Shown here: in pieces, positions 22,820-33,879 of the stretch
Layout of the letters: each line of letters begins with the position of its first letter
Position numbering within the stretch: position 1 is the stretch's first letter
NCBI GenBank assembly: GCA_019188255.1
Contig: JAETXT010000002.1
Location: 2,976,001-3,040,000 of the forward strand
Direction: 5' to 3'
Length of the DNA stretch: 64,000 nucleotides
Source of the DNA: Verticillium longisporum
Lineage: Eukaryota; Ascomycota; Sordariomycetes; Glomerellales; Plectosphaerellaceae
Position numbers and translations under genes: made by a program
Notes under the pieces: model-generated
What the model was told of the DNA's origin: nothing
Seen by the model: the letters and a program-made list of their open reading frames with translations, nothing else
The model's database searches: none

Positions 22820-23732
22820 ATGCAGTCGAGTTTCAGCAAAGTGACTAGCTCGTCAACGTCGGACCGGGCTTGGGACGTCACGGGCGATGTGCAAAACGGC
22901 GGCACTCCCCCGTTGAACAGGACGAAGAGCAAGAAGCGGGACCCTCCGCCCGCGCTGTTCCTCCATCCGTCACCCGCTGCGTCGCATGTCTCGATCCCAG
23001 GAATCCCCCTTGCGGCCACCACCTCGGCCGGCGTGCCTCCTCTGCCTCAGCAGCAAGCGACCTCGCACCAGCGGAATGGCTCTCTCACAGTCTCGGCACC
23101 CTCGGTCAACCGGCCGACCGTCGCTCTGGGTAAGCAGGAGAGCGTCCGCAGCGCCACCGACAGGACAGATGCCTTGTGGGCCGAGATGCAAGCCCCTCTC
23201 GAGGAGGTTAGCTCTCTGCGCAGGGGGAACGCATGTGTTCGGGCCCGATCATGACCGTAAACTGGCGGACCTACGGGCTGCGCAGATCTCGCTCGCGCAA
23301 GCCTGGGCGCGCAGCGAGGCCGACGATGCCATCGGAGTAGGCCACCGCGATAACGGCGCTTTCACGGCGGCTGGCGCCGACGAGGTCAGGAACCTGAAAA
23401 GTGCGGTCCTGGGTGACACGACCACGGGAAAGAGCGGTGACGGGACAGATGCCGGCCGCAGCACGGCGGGAACGGGCAGCGCAAGGCCTGCAAGTAGTGG
23501 GATGGGCACGGAGCGACTAGGCGCTAAGCTCGAGGAAGAGACCGAGGCCGACATTCTGCTGGCAAGGAAGCGACGTGAGGCGAACGATCAGTATTTCCAG
23601 CGGGTCAATCGAGGTGTGCTGGACGTTGTTGCTCGGCTTGAAGAGGTTGCTGTCGGCATGAGAGCCGTTGAACAGGAAAGCAAGGATATCTGGGGCGAGA
23701 CTGAGAGCGCTCCGGGGAGCGTGAGAACCTGA
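22820..23732 (+). CDS. Conserved-looking protein of unknown function, frameshifted in this sequence
   Basis: Two overlapping frames form one gene: frame one from the ATG at 22820 to about 23220, frame two from there to TGA at 23730-23732. They join if one G is removed from the GGGGG run at 23223-23227, giving 303 aa (912 nt). The N-terminal part is Ser/Pro/Thr-rich; the middle has DALWAEMQAPLEEV, then GTHVFGPDHDRKLADLR, and QISLAQAWARSEADD; the C-terminus is a charged helix (LEEETEADILLARKRREAND) likely to be coiled coil. I do not recognise a named family. It is divergent from RPS23, with about 0.5 kb between the start codons. The shift is more likely a sequencing error than decay, since both halves keep C/G-ended codons. 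Confidence 0.65.
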
Positions 23733-24365
23733 ACGATTACAACACTTCAGCATTGCGTAGGCGCTAAGGAGTTTGAGTTGGGGTCTGTCTTGCTCTGTAG
23801 TCTTCGTCCTCTATTCAGATCTTCCATTCCCGAACGTGGCTATCGCTGGAATACGCACTCATAAATCGACCCATCCCCTCGACAACTTAGTCTCACACGG
23901 CAAAAGCCTAAGTTCCATAAAGTTTGCGTGCCAGTGTTCCTTCTCCTTCGACTGTTATTGCCAGTCAGGACGACCTTGACACCCTGATGTCTGACTTGGT
24001 ATCACAGCCAGTCCGATACAAACACTGGCCATGTCCAACAGACCTTGAGAATCTGAACAGGCAGCACACTCTAGCACAGCGCAGTGACAGCAGCTATCGA
24101 ACGGCGAGCGATGTGTGATATGTGACTGCCAGAAGAGTCTCAATCCAGAGTGGCATTACATCGCCAGGAACAATGCAGACGAGGTATCTGAGTGTATTGA
24201 AAGGAAATATCCGAGTAGAACTGGCTACTTCATCTCCCTTCCCCGAAGCACTGACAAGTGAATCAAGTGCGAAGCCATAACCCATTCATAATTTGACCAG
24301 AGAAACCAAACGCCGACATAGTCCGAATTGAGGGACAGCTGCAAAAAGGAAGCTCTCTCTGAAGC
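23733..24365. other. Intergenic between convergent genes
   Basis: 633 bp of shared 3' space before ATG8. AT content is higher than in flanking genes. No open frame with coding character and no structured RNA recognised. Confidence 0.5.
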
Positions 24366-25004
24366 TCAAGCAGTCTCGCAGTCGCCGAAGGTGTTCTCGC
24401 CGGAGTAGGTAATGTAGAGGAAGCTTCGAATATGGTTAGTCCGTGAACCTGGACAGTGTGGGGAATGGAGAAACGTACCCGTCCTCGTCCTTGTGCTCCT
24501 CGTAGATGCTGCTCATCAAGGCAGCCGTGGGTGGCAGGACCTCATCGACGAAGATGAAAATGGCCTTCTCCGGGGAGAGCTTGATACGCTTCCGGATGAC
24601 GTAGACGAACTGACCGACGGTCAGGTCCGCGGGCACCAGATACTTCTTCTTATCGATGGTGGCGATGTCGGACTTTTCCACCTTCTCGCAGATGACCTGT
24701 TGAGAGCGCGGTCAGCTTTGCTTTGCTTCACAATGAGAGTCTGAGAGTCGGCCGTCGCGGCCAGGCACCAGTGATGATAAGACAATGCTTATCGGTCGCT
24801 GGCGGACGCCGATGATGCCCGCCCATGCACTACATGGGAGGTCGACACAGCGACGAAGACGACGTCGTCGCCTAGCAGTATCGACTGAGAAATGGAAGAG
24901 AGGAGACCACATACAGGAATACGGTCCGAGTACTTCTGACGAATGCGCTCGGCCTCAGCCTTACGCTTCTCGAAGGGGTGCTCGTCCTTGAACTTGGATC
25001 GCAT
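24366..25004 (-). CDS. ATG8: Autophagy ubiquitin-like protein ATG8
   Basis: Ubiquitin-like protein conjugated to phosphatidylethanolamine on the phagophore; drives membrane expansion and cargo receptor binding. Three exons: 25004-24915, 24696-24479 and 24423-24366 (introns of 218 and 55 nt with GTATGT/GTACGT donors); 121 aa. The sequence is near-invariant: [73 protein letters not shown] and [12 protein letters not shown]. It ends FGDCETA, so ATG4 must remove five residues to expose the Gly at 116. The 218-nt first intron is long for this genome. Confidence 0.97.
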
Positions 25005-26273
25005 ACTGTCGGTTGTGGTTGGTTTCGTTGCAGTTGTTGACAGGTCCGTCGATCGAAAAGGGTGCAGCAGAAAGGATTATATATGATGTCGTGGTGATGA
25101 CTGATGGGTATCGGAGAAAGATGTAGAAGAGAAGGTTAGGTAGAAGAGGTATGTTTGCGAAAGGGAGAGGTAGAGTTGGGTAGGTTGCCGCCTGGGACCT
25201 GGACCTGAAGGGGCGGTGTTCACTGAAGGCGACAGGCGGGCGGCGCGGGGCTGGCAGGTGACTAATTACCAAGCTAGTCCAAATCCGACCTGGTGCGGGG
25301 ATATCGGTGAGTGGTCAGCAGCACCAGCACCGCTGCCTGGCGAAGCGGTGCCATTGTGGCAGCTGGAATGGGATTTCGAATTACTATCAAGCTTGGCTGC
25401 CAGCTAGACTCGCACCGTCTACTGAATGAATGCATTCTTTCACGAAATACGCCTCTGTAGGCCTCCCCGAGGATAGTGATATGAACGACGCATTGTGCAC
25501 AGACCCCACGCCGGTGGACCGAGGATTGAATAGGGGGGTGGCGGCTTTGAGTGCTCGTGAACCATCAAGACAAGGCAGCTGACTCTGCAGGAGTCACCGG
25601 TTTGGACGCCTGCTGTCTGCACGGGATCCAGCATAACATTGACGAGGCTTCAATGTGCCATCATTGAACATCACAGTGTAAGTTTTTGTTTGCTAGCCTT
25701 GAACGAGTTTCTCAGCGAAGCAGAGGAGGCATACTTTCGAGCCGTTTGATGCATGTCGATGCATGTCATTCATTGCCTCGTCGCACTCACACCATCAGAA
25801 CTCATGGCCGTGACACAGTGACGCAATCCAGATGGCCTGAGGGGTCATTCGTGCTTTCGGTACGTACTGCACCCGCACCAATACCCGCTGACATAACAAC
25901 GCTCGTCCTCTTTGTGTCCAGTGTCCAGTGTCCAGTGTCACCCAGGTGCGCGGTTCATCACCCCACCATCCCACCAGCCGATTCAATGCCGAACCACAGG
26001 CTGGCGGCCTGGGGTGGCCCCTGGACCAAGCCACGTCGCCCAGGGGTCCAGCTCCGTTCGAGCTCTTCCCTCTGCATGGCTCCCGACTTTCGAACATTCG
26101 ATTTCTTGCAATCCAACCCACCCGACTGGCTGATCGTTCTCAAGTCACACCCATCAAAAAGCGGCCAACCGCATTTGCACTTTGAAAGTGGTCTTATGTT
26201 GAGACCATAGAATCGTTCGATCATTCACCTTTGTTTGCTCCCATCCTTCGTCTGTATTTATATCCCCTTCGCG
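25005..26273. other. Intergenic: divergent ATG8/HEM13 promoters
   Basis: About 1.27 kb between two divergent start codons. A 10-bp GTGTCCAGT unit is repeated in tandem at about 25915-25938. Apparent frames of 80-170 codons near 25690-26220 overlap on both strands and lack codon bias, so none is called. TTTATAT at about 26256 lies too close to the HEM13 ATG to be a TATA box. Confidence 0.5.
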
Positions 26274-27593
26274 ATGGCCTCCAGGTGGCAAGGGCGGAAG
26301 CTCTTCACCCAGCTCTCTGCCCAGTCGAGGATTGCCACGAAGCAACAGCAGCAGCACTTGTATCGATATCCCTTGCGATTTGGTGCTCGATTCAACTCTT
26401 CCGAGCCCCAATTGACCGCTCAAAAGTCTTCGTACACTCCTAACTACTTGCTCATCTCTGCCGTCGGCCTATCCCTTGCTGGTACCCTTGGCTACAAAAT
26501 GGTACATGCTGCCGATCCCCTCCCGCGATCATCCCCCGAGCCAGGTGCTGACCTTGCTCTACCCCAGGCTGTTCAGGAACCCGACCAACTCGATGGCCCT
26601 TCCCTTGCCGAACGCGATGCTCTGACCAAGAAGGAGGCGGGCGTGACCAGCGACGCTCCGATGCGCCTGCGGATGGAGAAGTTCATCAAGGAGCAGCAGG
26701 ACGAGATTGTGTGGGAGCTGCAGAAGCTCGACGGCGCCAAGTTCCGAAGGGACGAGTGGAAGCGCGCCGAGGGTGGCGGCGGCATCACCTGCGTTCTCCA
26801 GGACGGAAACGTGTTTGAGAAGGGTGGTGTCGGCGTTAGTGTTGGCTACGGTACCCTCCCCATGGTCGCCGCCGCCGAGGTGCGCGCCATCCACAAAAAC
26901 AAGCACCTCGACGAGAACCATGGCGCGCTCCCCTTCTCCGCGACCGGTCTCAGCATGGTGCTGCACCCCAAGAACCCCATGGCGCCAACGGTTCACCTGA
27001 ACTACCGATACTTTGAGACGTCGCACCCCGACGGTACGGCTCATGCCTGGTGGTTCGGTGGCGGCAGCGACCTGACGCCGGCGTACCTGTTCGACGAGGA
27101 CGCCGTGCACTTCCACAAGACGCTCAAGGAGGCGTGTGACAACCACGACAAGGACTATTACCCTCGCTTCAAGAAATGGTGTGACGAATACTTCTACAAC
27201 AAGCACAGGGGCGAGTGCCGCGGTGTGGGCGGCATCTTCTTCGACGACCTCGATGAGACGGAGAAGGACAGAGAGAACACGTTTGCTTTTGCACAGGACT
27301 GCCTCAAGTCTTTCCTGCCCGCGTACATGCCTATCATTGAGAAGAGAAAGGACATGCCCTTCACTGAGCAGGAGAAGGAGTGGCAGCAGATTCGCAGGGG
27401 CAAGTACGTCGAGTTCAACCTGGTCCACGATCGCGGCACGGCGTTTGGCCTCAACACCCCGGGATCCAGGGTGGAGAGCATTCTCATGAGCCTGCCACTT
27501 ACGGCGTCGTGGCACTACATGCACGAGCCTGAGCCTAAGAGTCGTGAGCAGAGGCTGGTGGATGTGTTGAGGAACCCTAAGGAGTGGGTGTAA
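26274..27593 (+). CDS. HEM13: Coproporphyrinogen III oxidase HEM13
   Basis: Oxygen-dependent oxidase that decarboxylates coproporphyrinogen III to protoporphyrinogen IX, the antepenultimate step of haem synthesis. Single exon, 439 aa. Family blocks are intact: GVGVSVGYGTLP, HPKNPMAPTVHLNYRYFE, WWFGGGSDLTPAYLFDEDA, HRGECRGVGGIFFDDLDE, RRGKYVEFNLVHDRGTAFGL and SRVESILMSLP. The first 80 residues are basic and Gln/Arg-rich (MASRWQGRKLFTQLSAQSR) followed by a hydrophobic segment at about 57-74 (NYLLISAVGLSLAGTLGY), a bipartite signal of the kind that sends proteins to the mitochondrial intermembrane space. The yeast enzyme is cytosolic and lacks this. The ATG at 26274 is the first in frame. Confidence 0.95.
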   Translation: MASRWQGRKLFTQLSAQSRIATKQQQQHLYRYPLRFGARFNSSEPQLTAQKSSYTPNYLLISAVGLSLAGTLGYKMVHAADPLPRSSPEPGADLALPQAVQEPDQLDGPSLAERDALTKKEAGVTSDAPMRLRMEKFIKEQQDEIVWELQKLDGAKFRRDEWKRAEGGGGITCVLQDGNVFEKGGVGVSVGYGTLPMVAAAEVRAIHKNKHLDENHGALPFSATGLSMVLHPKNPMAPTVHLNYRYFETSHPDGTAHAWWFGGGSDLTPAYLFDEDAVHFHKTLKEACDNHDKDYYPRFKKWCDEYFYNKHRGECRGVGGIFFDDLDETEKDRENTFAFAQDCLKSFLPAYMPIIEKRKDMPFTEQEKEWQQIRRGKYVEFNLVHDRGTAFGLNTPGSRVESILMSLPLTASWHYMHEPEPKSREQRLVDVLRNPKEWV

Positions 27594-28047
27594 AGGCGCG
27601 GCGCACAGGATTTCACTTGCGATTGTAACACCAAAAAAGTATTTCAAGGCTGTAATGACATTGGGACGATATAAACTTTGCTAGAAGACTTCGTATGTTC
27701 AATTTGAAACTCAAATTTGGGTTGGAGAGAGGACGATAAGGTACAGTCCAGCTAAGGTATTACACTGTCCAAATGGCGCCGTCTCACCCACGACGGTATG
27801 TTTGGTGGCTAGCCTCCTACACATCAACTTGACCACATTTCGACTTGTACGATGTCTCGCTCCACAGTTAAATGTAGTATGGCCTTGGACTCGTGACGCA
27901 GAATGGGCCACTGACTACAGAACCAGACAACATCACATAGCGCCTTAAGTTGAGACAGGCTCCGGGCTTGTATGCTACCTACGACTCATCATCTTTCAAC
28001 GCCAGGACCACACGTACCTCATCCAGACTCATGACGCATCCCGAAGC
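27594..28047. other. Intergenic: HEM13 3' region
   Basis: 454 bp, AT-rich just after the HEM13 stop, then the short promoter of the SWIM protein gene. Nothing else supported. Confidence 0.5.
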
Positions 28048-28694
28048 ATGACACTCCCAACCCCCGGAGCAGTGCTCACCTCTCTGCTCAACACGATAAC
28101 CTCCGTCCCAGCCCCAGCAACCAGCCCCAACACCGCCCCATCGAACCCCTTTCTCACCTCCCACCTGCCATCCGGCCCCTCCTTGCAACCCTGCACGTCC
28201 TCTATCCAACCCTCCTCCTGCCAGCTCTGGACCTCCTCGATCGCTCTCTCGTCACCCGCGTGCTCCCCGAGCGAGCTGTGCAGGGAGAGACGGCCGAGAA
28301 CGAGCCCGCAGCCTTCTACCTCGTGCGCTCGGCGGCCGCGACTTCGAAGCGCAACGCATACGCCGCGACGCTGTCAGCGCCGTACATTGTGCATCTTGAC
28401 GCGTGGAACTGCTCGTGCGCCAATTTTGCGTATGAGGCGTTCCCCATCAGTGTTGACGGGGACGAGGATATCCTCGAAGCCGGGACGGACGTGGACGGCC
28501 CGGCACAAGAAGAGGCGGTCGAATGGCGATTTGGAGGCATGAGCTCTGATGGGCAGGACAGCGGCGCGGCCGTGTCATGCTGCAAGCATCTCCTGGCCAG
28601 TCTACTGGCTGAACGATGGAAGGTCCTGGGGAATCATGCTGTCGAGAGGCGAGTCTCCAGAACAGAGATGGCGGGCATGGTAGCTGAAATATGA
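28048..28694 (+). CDS. SWIM zinc-finger protein (SWS1/Shu2-like), frameshifted in this sequence
   Basis: The ATG at 28048 opens MTLPTPGAVLTSLLNTIT; after about 33 codons coding moves to another frame, which runs through LLATLHVLYPTLLLPALDLL and LPERAVQ to TGA at 28692-28694. One extra C in the CCCC run at 28146-28149 restores a single frame of 215 aa. The zinc-binding SWIM pattern is visible: NCSCANF (CxC) and, about 60 residues on, CCKHLLASLLAERW (CxH). SWIM proteins of this size in fungi belong to the Shu-complex SWS1 family, which helps Rad51-dependent repair; that assignment is inference from motif and size. The stop is followed by RPN8 in convergent orientation. Confidence 0.6.
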
Positions 28695-29020
28695 AATTAA
28701 ACACAAGTCCTACTACACCATTGCACTGGGTCACGGCAGTCTACGGGGCAAGAGAGAGGGTCGTCACGGTCTGCTCAAATCAATGCTTTCAGTTGTACAG
28801 TGTGAGGCGCGCAGCCTCAATGCCGACATGGCCGCGTCCGCCACTGATGATGGTTGATCCCGGCCAACCTCTTCCTCCCGGACGCCAAAGTGTATCATGA
28901 CAAGCCCGTATCGCCTGCCGCGCCGTTCCGCCCGATCTATTTTGGCCCCGCGGCGCCTTACCCGCGCCTCTGCGCCCCATCGCTCCCGGCACCGAGGCTT
29001 TGCCCTCCGTGTTGAGTCGT
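28695..29020. other. Intergenic between convergent SWIM gene and RPN8
   Basis: 326 bp shared 3' space. No coding or RNA feature seen. Confidence 0.5.
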
Positions 29021-30197
29021 CTATTTCTTCTTCTCCTTGGTCTCCTTCTCCTTGTCGGAGCCCTCCTTGCCATCGCCATTCACGCCATTAGCAGCGCCGT
29101 CCTTCTTCTCGTCCTTGTCGCCGTTGGCCGCCTCATCCTTCTTCGCCTCCTTGTCCTCCTGCTGCTGGCGGTTCTGAATCTTGTTCTCGATGAGATCGTG
29201 GAAGGCCGTGATGGCACGGATGAGACTGCTAAGGTAGATCGCCATGAGCTGGTCGTTGGTCTTGACGCCCATCGCATATGAGAGTTCGCTGCCCGCGGGC
29301 TTGGTGCTGCCGTCGGCGCTGGCCTTGGGTGTGGAGAGGTTGGGCAGGAGGTTGAAGACGTCTTGCAGGTTGCCGAGAATGGCGTGGTTGACGGGCAGCT
29401 GGCCGTCGAGGACCTTCTGGAGGTATGCGCCAATGTCACGGAGGCGTAGGTGCAGCCCTTGCAGGGACTGCAGCTGGTTCGTTATCCGCGTGGAGAGGGT
29501 GCCAACGGCGACGTCGCGAATGTCGCGAAGGAGATGCTCAACGCCGATCTCTTCCGCTTCCTCGGCCTCGATGATGGAGGGGGTGTGTACAAAGGTCCTG
29601 GATGTTGTGGTGCCATCCTTTTTTTGGTCAGCAAGGGCCTTGCTGGCAGTGTCATGTACACTTACATCCTTGATCTCCTCTACCGCAAAGTACGCATCTG
29701 TGGGCACGCCAGACTCCTTCGGCTGAACATCGATAATAACAAGGAGGGGGTTTGGTGTGTATCGCTTAAACAGCTCGTTGATCTCCAAATCTGACGCGCG
29801 CAGCTTGGGTCCGGAGTGGTACCATCCGATCAGCTTCTCCTTCGCATTGACCTTCTTAAACATGTCGTTCATGCCCTCGACATAGTTGTGGTCCAAGAAC
29901 CATACGGAGGGGTCCTTCTCATCCTCCTCGAAGGGCACTGTGGCGATGGTTTGTCAGCCCTGGGATCATTCCTGGCGCTCTCAGGAATCAGAAGCCAAAT
30001 TTCGACTCACCTGCGAAGCTGTTTGACACCCTGACGTTCGTTCCATCGTTCTGACCCAATAGCACACCAACGACTCTGCGCTTGGAGCCCTTGAACACAG
30101 CACGGTTGTAGTGATCGACGGCGGAGAGTAGGACGAGAGGGGCGACGGAGACGTTTCGGGTAACGAGAGAGAGCGTGTCTGCTGTGGTGGCAGGCAT
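29021..30197 (-). CDS. RPN8: 26S proteasome regulatory subunit RPN8
   Basis: MPN-domain subunit of the proteasome lid, partner of the deubiquitinase RPN11. Three exons: 30197-30011, 29937-29666 and 29617-29021; 351 aa. Intron 1 is 73 nt (GTGAGT donor, CTGAC branch). Intron 2 is 48 nt (GTAAGT, GCTGACC, AAG) and is in frame without a stop, so an unspliced reading inserts 16 false residues between EEIKD and DGTTT. The MPN domain has VVGVLLG and GWYHSGPKL: the JAMM metal ligands of RPN11 (HxH) are absent, so it is catalytically dead as expected. [16 protein letters not shown] and [14 protein letters not shown] [18 protein letters not shown] are family hallmarks. The C-terminus is a Lys/Glu/Asp-rich tail. 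Confidence 0.95.
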
Positions 30198-31421
30198 GGT
30201 GGGTGGTTTGAGTCTTGGTGCAGCAGTGAGGAGGTGGTTTGGCGGTTGAGGAGAGGGAGAGATGGTGATGGTAGTGCGGCGACGGTTTTCGATATCGTTT
30301 GGTGGTGTTGTCGTAACTTGATGCTGCCTTCCGCCTTGCGCCCAGCTCAGAGCTCTCAGAGCAGCTTAGCGCACAAAGGGAGCTGTAGCGCGAGGTCACG
30401 TGCTGCACAGGGGGCTGACGATTAGATAAGCTTCGGGCACCTGGGCCGAGCAAGTGATCAAGGTGCTGGCTAGGTACCTAGCCAAAGGTACCTTATGGCA
30501 ATAGGTAGAGTCCTCGATGTCATCCTGAGCGAGTCGTCGTGTTCACGCGGGCTTGCATTTTGTCTATGCATACAAGTTTGTGCATACAACAAAGCAGAAG
30601 TCGGAGCATGGCCCTCGATTGTCTGGCTTTCTGACACGCAAATGATCATCAATAGGCATGTGAGAAGCCAATGCCGGCACCACATACCGATGGTATGACC
30701 TTGATGCCAACCCCATTCGTGCCGGTTGTGTCTATTAATGTCGCACCCGCCAGCAAGGCGGTGGTGACCTCATACCAACCTTATCCGTGCTTCTCCCGAA
30801 GAACCGAAGGGATTATCCGAGTACTAACCAGTCTGACCGAACCTCGGCGCAGAGGAATGCCCAGTGGGGGTGAGGACCAATAGCGACGGCGTCGCTGTAA
30901 CGGAACAGCTGGCAGGCGGGAACACGGAGGCTATGGCGCGCAACAACAGGGCGAAACAGCCGGACGACCGCTGTAGAGCTCCACTGTATTTTTGGGCGCC
31001 CCACATGCTTTCCCACCTGTCACGTCTGTGTCACGTCTGGGTACGCTCAACGCTCGCTGCGGGTGGATGGTGGATGGTGGAAAGCCAGAGCCACCGTCGC
31101 AACAATAGAGATCCCAGCCGGCAGGCCCCTGGTCCCTGCTCGGGTGCGACTGGCGCACAGGTACACAGGTAGGTGCGCGAGAACACAGCTCCTAGTCCGG
31201 CCTTAACCTTCGACCTTGGCTACCTGTCGTCCAGTTCTCAACACCATCCAACCCTCTGCCAATTTATTTTTTCTCACCCTTCTCCTCCTCACGACTATAC
31301 ACGACTCGGTCCTCCCACCTCCTCCCCCTTCTGTGCCTTCAATTCGCTCCTCCTCCCCTTTCGAGACACATTTTCGCGACTCTGCCTCGGTACGGCCTCG
31401 TTCACTCGAAGCTCTGCAACA
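30198..31421. other. Intergenic: divergent RPN8/ADK1 promoters
   Basis: 1.2 kb between two divergent genes. Includes a short GGTACC-rich segment (about 30470-30493) and a pyrimidine-rich leader before ADK1 (31260-31400: CTCCTCC, CCTCCC runs). No gene supported. Confidence 0.5.
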
Positions 31422-32457
<1,036 letters not shown>

Positions 32458-33879
32458 ACGGGTTGCCCCAGGCAGCCCGTCTCCCCCTTGAATCCACTGC
32501 CACCACTGGAAGCAGGACCCGCGTGAATGGGAGGGGAGAAATGGTCGGAAGCAACGGAGGAGGGTTGAGGAGCACAATGTGAAGTTTCCTGGATGTCACG
32601 CCCGGCACGGAGGGGGGAAAGCGCTTCATGATGTTTGTTTTGAGCTCCAAGCCTCCGGATGAGGCGTTGGACAATTGGGGTGCTGCATCGGGGAGCCTGC
32701 GCTCGTCTCTGCCGGGGGGTAGCGACGGAGTATGTTCATTGTACTTGTCCGGGAGATCCTCGGCCACCATCACGCCTTGTATGTATCACTGTCTCACTAA
32801 TAAACCGAATGGAGGTTTACTCTTTTGCCATCTTCTGCCATCATTGTGATGTTCTGGAGTCTCGTGCTGATTGCGTGCATGTACTCGGACTCGCTGCTGC
32901 ACCGTATTTCGAGTCTGTGGCCATCGAGGTTTGGTTCAGTTCTTGTAGTGATGCTCTCTGGACAACATCAAGCACATGAACAACATTTTGACGAAATACC
33001 CTTTTTGACAGTTGCGTACTGTCCTACAAGCTGCAACAGAAACTCATTCGGTAGACCTGAGTCCTTGGGTCAAGGAGCGTGTTTTGAGCTGCATCATGAC
33101 AACTCACATCCCGCGCGTCCAACCCCTACCCGACACGAGGATATGGACGGGTGGACGACCTTGACCTGACATCGCATGCACACCATCTTGTCCATGCAGT
33201 GAGGATTACTAGACCTCTGACCAAAGGACAACATCAATTTTTCAAGCAATTTTGAAGCTTGCTATTAGCCCCTAAGGTTGGCACGCGCACCGCCAAAGCA
33301 TCCCAGATCATCCTAAGGCACATGTCACTGTGAACAAACATCACCACAACCAGATTCTACACGCAGTGTAGTGGTAGGAAACATCTGGTATTGAACGTGG
33401 GGGGTATTTATTTCTAGCTCCTTTCAGACCTCCCAAAACTCGACACTCTAGCAGAACAACTCCAGAGAAAAATCTCAACCTAGGCACATGCCGCACGCCA
33501 GAGGAATGCGATGAAGCCAGCTACCGTCGATCGAGGAGAAACAAGAAAGCAGGGCGGTTCAATTGATGACAGAGCACGCGATCGGCGCCAACTCCACAAC
33601 ATGCGGGTGATTCCGTGAAAAAGTGCCTAAATGTGAAGTTTCGAGGGGCTGAGATGGATTTGGGGGAGAAAAAGGAACGCTCTAATGCGATGAGTGATAT
33701 GATAATGATGATCGTGGTATAAGGGAAGGGCTGGAAAAGGTCGTAAAGTCAGGTGCGTCACGCTTGCCGGTCTGGACGGTCAAGCTCACTTCCTAGGGGT
33801 AGCTGGACATAACAATACTATCAGCGATGTGTTCTGCCGCGGCTTGGGGTCCTGGCGCGGCGTCGTGGAGACAACCGCA
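32458..33879. other. Intergenic between convergent ADK1 and HOOK genes
   Basis: 1.4 kb of AT-richer sequence, presumably two 3' regions plus spacer. No frame with coding bias and no RNA gene recognised. Confidence 0.5.

Noticed and set aside
23205..23221. 17-nt GTTAGC...GCAG as a micro-intron explaining the frame change
   Set aside because: Too short for splicing, and removal gives the wrong frame downstream.
25915..25938. GTGTCCAGT tandem copies as a CRISPR-like array
   Set aside because: Two and a half adjoining short copies without spacers; the genome is fungal.
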